Part shown: positions 41,096 through 52,375 of the stretch, in pieces
Layout of the letters: every line of letters begins with the position of its first letter
How positions within the stretch are numbered: the stretch's first letter is position 1
Assembly (NCBI GenBank): GCA_030323885.1
Contig: CM059187.1
Span: forward strand, 135,018,369-135,082,368
DNA: 64,000 bases
Direction of reading: 5' to 3'
DNA from: Branchipolynoe longqiensis
Lineage: Eukaryota > Annelida > Polychaeta > Phyllodocida > Polynoidae
Translations under genes and position numbers: made by a program
The notes under the pieces: generated by a model
Seen by the model: only the letters and a program-made list of their open reading frames with translations
Database searches by the model: none
Told to the model about the DNA's origin: nothing

Positions 41096-41489
41096 TGTGG
41101 GCCCGCGGTGTGAGGTGTGTTGAAATTTAATCGTTGAACTCCCACAACACAGTTCGGGAATGCAGCCCACACGTACACGTATGCATACGTAATACGCTCG
41201 GCACACCGCGTCACACCGCGTGTCCAGGCAGTCACGTGACTCCCGACCCCCCACGCGCACGCGCACTCACTCGCCAATCGGGAGTGGGGTTTCGCGGGCG
41301 CGCGAACTTGAATCGTCCTTAATGGCGGGATTTTGTTGTTGTTGTAATTGAAAAAAAAGAAGTGGAAGAAAAACCGATGTCTTCTTATGAAGTCCACTTT
41401 GTCAAAAAGGTAATGAGCTACGTGCATTGAGTTAATACTAACTATTGGAGGGTGGGTTAGTGGGGGGGGGGAGGGAGTTGTATTAACAA
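41096..41489. other. Unique sequence, no gene seen
   Basis: CpG-containing mixed sequence, with TTGTTGTTGTTG at 41333-41345 and a G run near 41463-41472. No gene recognised. Confidence 0.4.
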
Positions 41490-43725
41490 ATCGCCGCCTG
41501 GTTAGCGCGTACAATCAGATCTATGGGTTGTGGTGTGTGGGTGTGGGTGTGTGCAGGTATGTGATGACCGGAGTGGTTGGTGTGTAGGTGGTAGGGACAG
41601 TGGGCTCGGTGGGTGGGTGTGTATTTGTGTGTGGGTGGGGGTGCACGTAGGTGATAGCGGGAGTGGTTGGTGCATGGTTTTGGTGTGGAGGTTGTAGTGG
41701 AGGTGGGTGGGTATGTGGGTGTGGGTGCAGGTAGGTGGTGGCAGGAGAGGTTGGTGGATGGTGTTAGTGTGGGGTGGTGGTTGAGGTGGGTCTGTGAGTG
41801 GGTTGGTGGGTCTGTGTATGTGTGTGCAGGTTGGTGATGGCGGGAGTGTTTGGTGGTTGGCGTTGGTGTGGGGTGGTAGTGACGGTGGGGTGTGTGTCTG
41901 TGTGCAGGTAGGTGATGGCGGGAGTGTTTGGTGGATGGCATTGGTATGAGGTGGTATGACGGTGGGGTGTGTGTGTGTGCAGGTAGGTGTGCTGGGAGTG
42001 TTTGTGGATGGTGTTGGTGTGGGGTGGTAGTGACGGTGGGGTGGGTGTGTGTGCAGGTAGGTGATGGCTGGAGTGTTTGGTGGATGGTGTTGGTGTGGGT
42101 GGTAGTGACGGTGGGGTGGTGTGTGTGCAGGTAGGTGATGGCTGGAGTGTTTGGTGGATGGTGTTGGTGTGGGGTGGTAGTGATGGTGGGGTGTGTGTGT
42201 GCAGGTAGGTGATGGCGGGAGTGTTTGGTGGATGGCGTTGGTGTGGGGTGGTATTGACGGGGGGGTGGGTGTGTGTGCAGGTAGGTGATGGCGGGAGTGT
42301 TTGGTGGATGGTGTTGGTGTGGGGTGGTAGTGACGGTGGGGTGGGTGTGTGTGCAGGTAGGTGATGGCTGGAGTGTTTGGTGGATGGCATTGGTGTGGGG
42401 TGGTATGACGGTGGGGTGGGTGTGTGTGCAGGTAGGTGATGGCTGGAGTGTTTGATGGATGGTGTTGGTGTGGGGTGGTAGTGATGGTGGGGTGTGTGTG
42501 TGTGCAGGTTGTGATGACGGGAGTGTTTGGTGGATGGCGTTGGTGTGAGGTGGTAGTAACGGTGGTGTGTGTGTGTGCAGGTAGGTGATGGCTGGAGTGT
42601 TTGGTGGATGGTGTTGGTGTGGGGTGGTAGTGACGGTGGGGTGGGTGTGTGTGCAGGTAGGTGATGGCTGGAGTGTTTGATGGATGGTGTTGGTGTGGGG
42701 TGGTATGACGGTGGGGTGGGTGTGTGTGTGCAGGTAGGTGATGGCGGGAGTGTTTGATGGATGGCGTTGGTGTGGGGTGGTAGTGACAGTGGGGTGTGTG
42801 TGTGTGCAGGTAGGTGATGGCTGGAGTGTTTGGTGGATGGTGTTGGTGTGGGGTGGTAGTGACCGTGGGGTGGGTGTGTGTGCAGGTAGGTGATGGCTGG
42901 AGTGTTTGGTGGATGGTGTTGGTGTGGGGTGGTAGTGACGGTGGGGTGTGTGTGTGTGCAGGTAGGTGATGGCGGCAGTGTTTGGTGGATGGTGTTGGTG
43001 TGGGGTGCAGGTAGGTGATGGCGGGAGTGTTTGGTGGATGGTGTTGGTGTGGGGTGGTAGTGACGGTGGGGTGGGTGTGTGTGCAGGTAGGTGATGGCGG
43101 GAGTGTTTGGTGGATGGTGTTGGTGTGGGGTGGTAGTGACGGTGGGGTGGGTGTGTGTGCAGGTAGGTGATGGCTGGAGTGTTTGGTGGATGGTGTTGGT
43201 GTGGGGTGGTAGTGACGGTGGGGTGTGTGTGTGCAGGTAGGTGATGGCGGGAGTGTTTGGTGGATGGTGTTGGTGTGGGGTGGTATGATGGTGGGGTGTG
43301 TTGTGTGCAGGTTGTGATGCGGAGTGTTGGTGGATGCGTTGGTGTGGTGGTAGACGGTGGTGTGTGTGGGAGGGTGGGGTGTTTGGTGGATGGTGTTGTG
43401 TGGGGTGGTAGTGATGGTGGGGTGTGTGTGTGTGCAGGTTGTGATGACGGGAGTGTTTGGTGGATGGCGTTGGTGTGAGGTGGTAGTAACGGTGGTGTGT
43501 GTGTGCAGGTAGGTGATGGCTGGAGTGTTTGGTGGATGGTGTTGGTGTGGGGTGGTAGTGACGGTGGGGTGTGTGTGTGCAGGTAGGTGATGGCAGCAGT
43601 GTTTGGTGGATGGTGTTGGTGTGGGGTGGTAGTGACGGTGGGGTGTGTGTGTGCAGGTAAGTGATGGCGGCAGTGTTTGGTGGATGGTGTTGGTGTGGGG
43701 TGGTAGTGACGGTGGGGTGGGTGGG
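41490..43725. repeat. Minisatellite, 72-76 bp unit, about 30 copies
   Basis: Units read GGTGATGGCGGGAGTGTTTG, GTGGATGGTGTTGGTGTGGG, TGGTAGTGACGGTGGGGTG, then GTGTGTGTGCA. Copies between 41880 and 43720 are close in sequence; those at 41500-41880 are older and more diverged. Minus-strand frames of about 695-805 residues (His/Pro/Thr) arise from the repeat. Confidence 0.95.
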
Positions 43726-44280
43726 TCTGGGAGAGAGGAAAGGAGCAGCGAACCAGGGCGGAATGGAGGGTGGAGTTGGTATCTGGATGTATACATAAAT
43801 AAGGGTGGCGCTGGGTTGGCCGGTGTCTACAATGTGTACTAAAAGGAGCATGCATGAGCACTCCTCGTCTCCTGCATGCGTCGAGCTGCCACACGGCCAC
43901 CGCTGGTATGCATAATGTAGGCTTTGAGTTGCTTCGAGCGACTCGGACTCGGACAGGAGGACTACACCTCCCCCTCCCCGATCCCCTCCCGTCCTCTTCT
44001 GTCTCTGTATGTCTATGTATTTGCCCTCTCTCTCCCTCTCTCTCTCTCTCTGCCTTCTCTCTCTCCTTCTCTCCCTATCTCTCCCTTTCTCTCTCTCTTT
44101 CTCCTTTTCTATCCTTTGTCTCTTCCCCCCTTTCTCTCTTTTTCTCTCGTTTTCTCTCTTTTTCTCTCTTGTCCCCTCTTTCTCCCTCTTTCTCTTGCTC
44201 CATCACTCCCCCTGTCTTTATATATCCCTGTCTTCTCTGTTCTTCATTTCTGTCTAGCTCTCTTTCCCTATTTCCCTTTC
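43726..44280. repeat. Short unique stretch then CT-rich tract
   Basis: 43726-43975 is unique sequence with no gene recognised. 43976-44280 is TCTCTC/CCTTTCTC polypyrimidine. Confidence 0.7.
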
Positions 44281-44285
44281 CCTTA

Positions 44286-45022
44286 TAGACGAGATCACCG
44301 TTCCGACTGCACATGCGCTGAAAACGGTGCTGGCAGCAAAGCATAGGCATACGGCCATTGAGTGTGCCGATACACATAGGGCAAAACTTCAATTTGATTC
44401 AAAATTAATCAAAAATACATAACAAGTTGGCACAAACATGGATGGATGGAAGCAATATAAAAATATAATGATTAAGTTTAAGACACAACTCTCCATAATT
44501 AAACATTTTGAGCTAAGAAACATACAAGTTCAGTCACTTTACACACTGATATTTACATCACCATTGACTAGACATAAGTCATTCTTGTTCTAAATATTAA
44601 AATGTCAAATGTGTCAAAAAAAACTATTTCAAAGAAATATATAACCAATATCTGATTAACCCTACTCATTTTCTAGTTCTGCATATGTCATTAACCATAG
44701 GATATAAATAAAAACATGAATAAAATAAATAAAACTGACTCTGGCTATGGCTCTAACACTAGTCTGAGTGGCCAGATTTGTCTAAATCTAAATGCACATG
44801 GCATAAGATGTGCTGATTATATTGATGTAAATGCAATGCTGGATAAAAGATTAATATCTTAATTTATTATAAATATTTTTTTAGTTGGTATTCTATGTAT
44901 CAAACAAGAGCTGAGATGAGCTGAAACCAGCAAATTTCATAGATGTACCCAGTGTATTAGCATGTGCCATGTGCTTCTCACAGGTTTGTTTTTCTTCCAC
45001 GCAGCCCACAATGCACCGCGCA
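44286..45022. repeat. Interspersed repeat R, copy 1
   Basis: About 735 bp, AT-rich, inverted relative to 55823-57008. It starts GACGAGATCACCGTTCCGAC and ends near CGCAGCCCACAATGCACCGC. No open frame and no convincing TIR, so the class is unknown. Confidence 0.8.
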
Positions 45023-45114
45023 TTTCTCTCCCCCTCTCTGTTTATCTATCCATCCCCCTCCCTCTCTTCTTATTTCTCAGTTTTTTTTCTAACCCTCTCT
45101 CTGTATCTCTTTTC

Positions 45115-45172
45115 TCACTCACTCACTCACTCACTCACTCACTCACTCACTCACTCACTCACTCACTCACTC
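45115..45172. repeat. (CTCA)n microsatellite
   Basis: About 14 perfect CTCA tetramers. Confidence 0.95.
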
Positions 45173-45910
45173 GCCCACCCAACATCACCCCTCACCTTTC
45201 ACTGCCCCTCACCTCTCACTGCCCCTCACCCCTCAGTGCCACTCACCCCTCACTGCCACTCACCCCTCACTGCCACTCACCCCTCACCCACTCACCTCCA
45301 CTACCCTCAACCCTCACCCTCACTGCCCCTCACCGCCCCTCACCCAGTTACCTACACTACCCTCACCCCTCAATGCCCCTCACCCTCACTGCCACTCACC
45401 CCTCACTGCCACTCACCCCTCACTGCCACTCACCCCTCACTGCCACTCACCCCTCACCCCTCACCTCCACTACCCTCAACCAGTTACCTACACTACCCTC
45501 ACACCTCAATGCCCCTCACCCTCACTGCCACTCACCCCTCACTGCCACTCACCCTTCACTGCCACTCACCCCTCACTGCCACTCACTCCTCACCCACTCA
45601 CCTCCACTACCCTCAACCCTCTGCCACTCACCCCTCACTGCCCCTCACGCAGTTACCTACACTACCCTCACCCCTCAATGCCCCTCACCTCTCACTGCTC
45701 CTCATCCCTCACTGCCACTCACCACTCGCCCCTCACCACCCCTCACCCACTCACCTCCACTATCCTCACCCCTCACACACTCACCCCTCACCTCTCACTG
45801 CTCCTCATCCCTCACTGCCACTCACCACTCACCCCTCACTGCCCCTCACCCACTCACCTCCACTATCCTCACCCCTCACACACTCACCCCTCACCTCACT
45901 GCCCCTCACA
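45173..45910. repeat. CTCACCCCTCACTGCC minisatellite
   Basis: 15-16-bp units CACTCACCCCTCACTGC. Higher-order blocks each include ACCTCCACTACCCTCAACC or CAGTTACCTACACTACCC. Confidence 0.95.
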
Positions 45911-46083
45911 TCGCCCGCCCCCTCGCACAGACGGGCCAAGGCGACGACGTGTTCGAGCCGCCACCGCCACCAGCACCACCACCCCCAGATCGGCAGAGTT
46001 TAAATTCGGAGCAGCGTTAAATTTAGACCCGAGATAAATGATTGTGTTGGGCGCAGAAAAGTGGTGTTCTCAGGGTGAGCTGC
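45911..46083. other. Short unique sequence
   Basis: CpG-rich then AT-balanced, with (CCACCG)n at 45958-45985. No gene recognised. Confidence 0.4.
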
Positions 46084-46127
46084 CAGTATTTTAATCGGAG
46101 TCGCCCCGAGCAGCTCAGGACGCCGCG

Positions 46128-46455
46128 GTGGTAGGTTGTTGGAGTCTTACATCCTTGCAACATCTAAGGTCATATCAGGACAGGTACTGACTTGTCACAG
46201 TGTGCACTCATGACTACTTTATAGTGCTTCCCCATTGGAAAATCAGGCCACCGCACAATTACCCGATATCCCACTCAGTCACATTATCCTGACACTAAGC
46301 TAACCAATCCATGCTTTATTCTATTAAATGCCAAACGCCAGGCTAAGAAGTGACAAGTCTCAATTTTAAAGTCATTGGTTTGACTCGACCGGGAACTGAA
46401 CTCCCGACCTTCCGCACTCGAGGCCCGCGCTCTACTGATTCGACCACCGCGCCCG
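46128..46455 (-). mobile_element. SINE, main family, near full length
   Basis: Tail GTTGTTGGAGTCTTACATCC at the left, and head complement CTACTGATTCGACCACCGCG at the right. B-box complement GGGAACTGAACTCC. Confidence 0.88.
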
Positions 46456-47197
46456 GTGGGTTCGCCGCGCTGTGTGTTGGCGCACTCCGAGTAAATGTAA
46501 CAGGAGGGTGGTGGTGGGGGAGGGGGGTGGAGGAAAGGGGAGGGGTAGGGGGGGGGGAGGCCAGGCCCGTCGCGGCGCTATCTACTGTGTGGAGTGTCTG
46601 CTTCTATTTATCAGCCAAACAGGAATAGACCGACTTCGAGAAATTGAAAAATACCTTAGTTATCAGAAAGTTCAGGATGCCGAGTGGCGCGGCGAGGAGA
46701 GCGAAATCCAAGGAGAGTGAGAGAGAGGGAGTGTCTGTTGGGGGGAGGGGGGAGGGGGAGAGGGAGGGAGCCTCAGTCTAGTGGGTGCTGGCCGGTGGCC
46801 GGGCCTGGTCTGGGGTGGGGGAGGTGAGGGTGTGGAGGTGGGGGTGGTGGTGGGGTACGCTCTCATGGGATAGACACACAGAGCCAAAGCTCACAGAATA
46901 GGGGGGTAAACTGTTCATCATTTCAATGTGGGCAGCATGTCAGTATGGGGTCGGCCCGGAGGTGGGCCATATTGAGTGCTGGCCCACTTGTGTGTGTGTA
47001 TGTGTGTCTGTGTGTGATTGCCCCAGTTGCGGTGCATTGCTCACCCATTATAGTCATCATTAATATTTTTGTTCCCCTGCCCAGATAACAAGCATGCACC
47101 CCACCCCCTCCCGACGTTGCATATTGGCATCCGCTGACTTTACTGTGCCTCCCTCCTCCCCCTCCTTCGTCCCCCCCCCCCCCACACGCATATATAA
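46456..47197. other. Unique sequence with polypurine patches
   Basis: G-rich sequence at 46500-46562 and 46735-46860, and a poly-C run at 47168-47180. Nothing coding was recognised. Confidence 0.4.
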
Positions 47198-47530
47198 CGG
47201 GCGCGGTGGCCGAATCGGGAGAGCGCGGGCCTCGCGTGCGGCAGGTCGGGAGTTCGGTTCCTGGTCGAGTCAAACCAATGACTATACAATTGATGCTTGT
47301 CGCTTCCTAGCCCAGCGCTTGGCATTAATATTAATAAGATAGTGCAAGGACTGGTTAGTTCACTGTCAGGATAATGTGAGTGGGATTGGGTCATGGTGCC
47401 AGGTGCCTGATTTCCCAGTGGGGCAGCACTATAAAGTCGTCATTAGTGCACACGGTTACAAGTTGGTACCTCTCCTGATATGACCTTAGAAGTTGCCAGG
47501 ACGTAAAACTCCAACAACCAACAACCAACT
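47198..47530 (+). mobile_element. SINE, main family, near full length
   Basis: Head GGGCGCGGTGGCCGAATCGG with B box GAGTTCGGTTCCTGG, full body, tail CTCCAACAACCAACAACCAA. Confidence 0.9.
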
Positions 47531-47582
47531 ATCGCGGTGGCCCGAACAGCTCGGGGAAACTCCGATTAAAATACAGGATATC

Positions 47583-47698
47583 CGGTCATGATTTCCCAGT
47601 GGGGCAGCACTATAAAGTCACCATGAGTGAGCACTGTCAAAAGTCGGTCCGCCTCCTGATGTTGACAGGGCGTAAAACTCCAGCAACCAACCAACCCA
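47583..47698 (+). mobile_element. SINE, main family, 3' part
   Basis: Starts within GGTCATGATTTCCCAGTGGG and ends CTCCAGCAACCAACCAACC. Confidence 0.82.
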
Positions 47699-48385
47699 CA
47701 CGCATACACTCTGATCCCTATACACACACGCACACGCGCACACGCACACGTACACGTACACACACTCACACCCACCACCTCCCTCCCTCTCCTCTGCCAG
47801 TCGCTATCGGCATTCAAAGTCAACATGACCCGATATCCGCCAGATGGAACTTAAACAAAACTTGATAGGCGGCCTGTTTCCTCCCCTCCCTCGCCCTCCC
47901 CTCCCCTCCCTCCACCCCCCACCCCACCCCTTCACACACATCCTAATGGCACATATCCTACTGCAATGAGCGCGTGCTCATTTATTGTGCAATTCACGTC
48001 AAAAACCAACTTTACCGGCACAGGACGTGACAGGATCATTGACCACATGACGTGGCGGCCCCTGGTGGCGATAAAAGTAATAAGCCCCACACCCCCCGTC
48101 TATATATGATTTCACAGACGGCAATATAGCGCATAAATAGACTGGACCCCTGCCAGTCAAAACTCATATAGGCATCGGTGTCGGCTAGACTAGAACCACC
48201 CACCCCTCCCCATACATGTATGCAGGGTATAGGGGAGTATCATGCCAGGACCCGCCTGCCCATGCCCCCCCCCCCTTAGCCTCATTCCCCCCCCCCCCCC
48301 ATGTCTCCGTCGCCCCCCCCCCACTCCCACAGCCCGCCCCCTCTTCTCTGTCCGCCCCCTCATAAGCACAAGCTATATTAGTTTT
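47699..48385. other. Unique sequence with CA, C-rich and poly-C patches
   Basis: CACACG repeats at 47720-47775, CCCTCC at 47880-47935 and poly-C runs near 48266-48300. The part at 47940-48190 is repeat-free, with ATTTATTGTGCAATTCACGT and CATGACGTGGCG words. No gene recognised. Confidence 0.4.
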
Positions 48386-48627
48386 CGACGTAGAATGTTA
48401 TAGGCCTGCTTAATCAATATGATGGTATTGAAGAGAGAGAGAGATAGAGTGGGGATGGAGAGAAGGACTATGCAAGAGAGAGAACGAGATAGAATGTTAT
48501 AGCCCTGCTTAATCAGTATGGTCGTATTGGAGAGATCGAGGGGGGTCGAGAGGGAGGGGAAATGGAGTGAGAGGGAGAGCGCGGGGGTGGGAGGGAGATT
48601 GTGAAAGAGAGAGAAAGATTTTTTGTT

Positions 48628-48669
48628 TATTTATTGTTGTTTTACGTGCTAGCAACATCTAAAGTCGTA
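48628..48669 (-). mobile_element. SINE 3' tail portion (split by a MITE)
   Basis: TTGTTGTTTTACGTGCTAGCA through ACATCTAAAGTCGTA. It continues at 49170 with TATCAGGACGGGTGCCGAC. Confidence 0.75.
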
Positions 48670-49169
48670 CAGTATAACCCCGTTAAACCAAAGTTGAAGG
48701 GACCCTAGAAATTTGTTTGGATTAACCGATCATTGGTTTAACCGAGCTTTGGCTTCGACTTTGACTTGGCATTGGCAAAAATGCGGGTGCATTATGAATG
48801 TAATATACAATGTATGTGGACACTTTGATTATTGTTTTTTATGTATATACAATATAACCCTGTTAAGCCAAGCTCGGTTAAACCAAACGATCGGTTAATC
48901 CAAACTTTTTCCGGCGGCCCAGAAAAATACTACCATTTATCAGATAAAAAAGTCGGTGGTGTCTCAGATGACCTTATAACCACATACAAGTTTGGATTAA
49001 CCATACCGGAAGTGGCTTGGGGCCTGACAATTTTGTTTGGATTAACTGATAATTTGGATTAACCTACTTTGGTTTAACCAACTTTTTTATATGATAAATG
49101 GTAGTATTTTGCCGGGCCACCGAAAAAAGTTTGGATTAACTGATCGTTTGGTTTAACCGGGTTGTGCTG
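48670..49169. mobile_element. Mariner-like MITE inserted at TA in a SINE
   Basis: Ends CAGTATAACCCCGTTAAACC and the complement CAGCACAACCCGGTTAAACC, with TA at 48668-48669 and 49170-49171. Inside, another end-like sequence (CAATATAACCCTGTTAAGCC) begins at about 48849, so one element probably lies in another. GGTTTAACC/GGATTAACC words are frequent. Confidence 0.7.
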
Positions 49170-49485
49170 TATCAGGACGGGTGCCGACTTATGACAATGC
49201 ACACTCATGGTGACTTTATAGTGCTGCCCCACTGGGAAATCAGGCCACCAGTACCATGACCTGATATCGCACTCAGTCACATTATCCTGCCACTGAGCGA
49301 ACCAGTCCTTGCCCTATCCTAGTAATGTCGAGTGCCAGGCTAGGAAGCGACAAGTATCAATTTTTAGGTCATTGGTTTGACTCGACCAGGGTTCGAAACC
49401 ACAAACTCATGGTTTCGGATCCCCCGATCTCCCAAAAGAGGGGACGGACGTTCAACTCATTCGGCCACCCTGTCGGGTGTGAATG
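49170..49485 (-). mobile_element. SINE body and head (split by a MITE)
   Basis: Continuation of 48628-48669. The head complement near 49445-49478 reads CAACTCATTCGGCCACC. Confidence 0.82.
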
Positions 49486-50150
49486 AGAAAGAGAAAGAGA
49501 GAGAATGATATAGCCCTGCTTAATCAGAATGGTAGCATTGGAAAGAGCGAGGGGGGAGGCGAGAGGATGTGAGAGGGAGAAAGCGGGGAGGGAGATACGG
49601 ATAGAGAGGGAGAGAGAAAATGCGCAACGGAGAGAAAGAGAGAAAAAGAGAGAAAGAGAGAATGACTTATCCCTGCTTAATTAGGTTTGTGGTATTGGAG
49701 ACCACGATGGGGAGAGGGACTGAGGGATAGTGAGAGGGAGAGAGTGGGGTGTGAGAGGGAGAGAGTGAGAGTGAGTGAGAGGGAGAGAGGAGGTGAGAGG
49801 GAGAGAGAGGGAGGGAGGGGGCGTGAGAGCGAGAGAGGGGGGACAGGATGCGCGAAAGAGACAGAAACAGAAAAAAAGAATAATTTAGACCTGCTTAATC
49901 AAGTTGCTCTTATTGGGGAGGGAGAGATGGGGTGAGAGAGAGGGGGGGTGCAGGAATGCATAATAGAGAGAGGGGGGAGATAGGGAAGGAGCGGGAGAGA
50001 ATGCAAGAGAGAGAAAGAGAGGGGGAGAGAGACTGAAAGAGAGAAGGGCAGAGAATGCACAATCGAAAGCGAGAGACTGGAAAAGAGAAACAGAAAGAGA
50101 GTGAGAGAGAGTGCGAGAGTGAGTGAGAGAGAGAAGGAGAGTTGGGTGGG

Positions 50151-50689
50151 GGTGGTGGGGGTGGCTGGGTGGAGGGAGGCGAGGTGGTGGTGCTTTCAAG
50201 TGGACGTGGAATTCGCGGCACGGCGCGGCTTATTGCGGAGGCAGTGCCGGAATATACGTATAGTAAAAGTAATAATCAGAACGGCATGGAGCAGGCTAGC
50301 ATTTCGCCCGATTCCGAAATGGTTATTTGTCAGAGCTGCGCAGCGTTGTAATGGGCAGGGGCGTATGTTTGCAAAGCAGTTATTTGAGGAATGCTAACTG
50401 TGGGAGCTTTGGTGTGTGGGTGTATGGGTGTGTGTGTGTGGGGAGGGGGGGGGGGTGGAAGGGGGGAACTTACCCCATGCAACTATCGCTTCACCCCTCC
50501 TCGCACACTGACACACACACACCGACACACACACCGACACACACACACACAAACACAGAGGCACAATTCACCACGTCTCCAGGTGAGCCTGCTGTTCTAG
50601 CCGTTTTCTTCGGGAAGGCCAGAAGGTTTTTACATCCACAGTCTGTTTTAATAGCTGTCTAGTATTGTGATTGCACGTGTTGAACTTGG
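50151..50689. other. Unique sequence with a CA patch and G run
   Basis: A G run at about 50443-50455 and CACACACACCGACACACA at 50510-50555. No gene recognised. Confidence 0.4.
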
Positions 50690-51064
50690 AACTGAATGCA
50701 ATAGAAAAGTTCTGTATTTTTTTCTGAGATAACTATATTAGATCGATCACTAGTATCTACTTTATATTAGTTCAAAGTTACTTTTATTTTAAATGGTAAA
50801 CTTTTGAGATATTTTGAGTGCAAACATGGAACATTAGTTTTGGCAAGCTTGCCAAAAATCTGACACTAGAGACTTCTGCAGTAACAGGCTTTATTAAATT
50901 GACTAAGTATTGCCGTCTATGCAGAAGCAAATGCTTAATAACTGCATCAGTATCTTAGTTAGATATGTAAAATCAAATCTAGATAATGGGTTTGGGTTTT
51001 GGAAATTTGATATTTCATCGAAGTGTGCAGCTTTATGCAGTTAAGTTGCATAGTCCGAGGTTTG
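50690..51064. mobile_element. GCATAGTCC MITE, copy 2
   Basis: The interior aligns with the copy at 60079-60421 (TTCTGTATTTTTTTCTGAGA, GATCGATCACTAGTATCTAC, TTTTGGCAAGCTTGCCAAAA). The left end is eroded. A fresh end GCATAGTCCGAGG at 51048 may be a second, truncated copy. Confidence 0.65.
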
Positions 51065-51094
51065 AGTTTTTTTCCTTCAAAAAGATGAATATAT

Positions 51095-51262
51095 ATTGTT
51101 TTACGCCCTAAGGTCATATCTGGATGGGTACCGACTTGTAACAGTGCGCACGCATGGCGACTTTATAGTGATGCCCCACTCGGAGACCAGGCTGCTGGTA
51201 CCATGACCCGATTTCCCACTCAGTCACATTATCCTGACACTGAGCCAACCAGTCCATGCCAG
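51095..51262 (-). mobile_element. SINE, main family, 3' part
   Basis: TTGTTTTACGCCCTAAGGTC to CTGAGCCAACCAGTCC, joined directly to a forward SINE head. Confidence 0.75.
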
Positions 51263-51578
51263 TCCGTCTCCATTTTTGGTAGATCGTGGGATTTGAACCC
51301 ACGGCTTTGAACCCAGGTCGAGTCAAACCTATAACTTAGAAATGTATACTTGTCGCTTCCTAGCCAGTGGATCAGCATTATTAGAATGGGGTAAGGACTG
51401 GTTGGCTCAATGTCAGGATAACGTGATTGAGCGGGATATCAATTCATGGTACAGGCAGTCTGGTCTCCCAGTAAGGCAACACTATAAAATCACCATCAGT
51501 GTGCACTGTCACAGGTCGCTACCTGTCCTGATATGCCCTTAGATGTTGCCAGGACGTAAAGCTCTAACAACCAACCAA
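51263..51578 (+). mobile_element. SINE, GACGGG-head subfamily
   Basis: Starts in the head (CCGTCTCCATTTTTGGTAGA), with B boxes GTGGGATTTGAACCC and GCTTTGAACCC, body, and tail CTCTAACAACCAACCAATC. Confidence 0.82.
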
Positions 51579-51717
51579 TCAGCCCAGTTACCTTTTATGT
51601 TTTTGTTTGTTTATCGCTGGCATTGTCCTTGTCCCACCCATCCTAATATGTCAGGTGCGTTGGTGATAACTGCCAATATTTTGTAGCCCTTTTAAAGAAA
51701 TTCAAAAAAAATATCTC

Positions 51718-51803
51718 TTAAAACTTATGGTTTGACTCGGCCAAGAATCGATCCAAGAACATCCCGCGTGGAAAGTGGGCACTCTATCGCCGCGCCGTCT
51801 GGT
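51718..51803 (-). mobile_element. SINE head fragment
   Basis: The minus strand reads ACCAGACGGCGCGGCGATAG through TTCTTGGCCGAGTCAAACC, the tRNA-related head alone. Confidence 0.55.
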
Positions 51804-52003
51804 TTCGTGCCCCCTTGTTATATTTATATTGCACAGCTTGTTTTGTTCATTGTGCATTATTAGAGTGTGGCGTCTACACTCCCCTACCACTGTACCCGCA
51901 CCTCTCTTGTCTTAACCCCCCCCCCCCCCCCACACACACACACACCCACACTCTCTCTAACCCGTTACTTACTACCCGTTACTCACAGCTGTGTGAGGTG
52001 TTA

Positions 52004-52268
52004 TGGCCGGTGCACACCTACCGTTTTTCCCGCGCACACCTACCGTATACGATCTAAAACTGCCCCAAAATCGCTAGGTGTGCGCCCCCCGTGCACACCT
52101 ACCGATTGCGATTCGCGCATAAAACTCAGTTTTTAGTGCTAAAAGCGGCCGTTTACGATTGCGATTCGCGATTCGAAAAACGAATCGACCCGTTTTCAGT
52201 TTTAAGCGGGTCGGGTCGAGTCGCGAGTTTTAGTGCGGGAATCGTAAACGGTAGGTGTGCACCGGCCA
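52004..52268. mobile_element. Harbinger-like MITE E with TTA TSD
   Basis: The ends (TGGCCGGTGCACACCTACCG) are perfect inverted repeats over 23 bp. TTA flanks both sides (52001-52003 and 52269-52271). The interior repeats CACACCTACCG and GATTGCGATTCG motifs. 265 bp, no coding capacity. Confidence 0.85.
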
Positions 52269-52375
52269 TTAGGGTAAAGGAGCGGGTTCCAAGTTTAAAG
52301 CCGCATAATACAATGAAGCCATCGCCTGTTCAAAACTAAAGCATGTACGTGTACTGGACTTGAGCCCACATACGG

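Larger units (their letters stand above)
46084..47575. repeat. Inverted duplication of a 43-bp flank plus SINE
   Basis: TATTTTAATCGGAGT to GCCGCG at 46084-46127 followed by a reverse SINE is mirrored by a forward SINE (47198-47530) followed by the complementary flank (47532-47575). The arms are about 370 bp and the spacer about 740 bp. Confidence 0.6.
48386..50150. repeat. AG-rich array with a recurrent CCTGCTTAATCA module
   Basis: A module of about 40 bp (GAATGTTATAGCCCTGCTTA, then ATCAGTATGGTNGTATTGG) occurs near 48392, 48490, 49502, 49661 and 49877, separated by GAGAGAG-rich spacers. A SINE carrying its own MITE interrupts the array at about 48628-49485. Confidence 0.75.

Noticed and set aside
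41483..43900. 805-residue His/Pro/Thr minus-strand frame considered as a repeat protein
   Set aside because: All three frames are equally open and unit length is not a fixed multiple of three, so no frame is selected.
44962..46020. 352-residue plus-strand frame
   Set aside because: Starts in repeat R and continues through CTCA and CTCACCC repeats.
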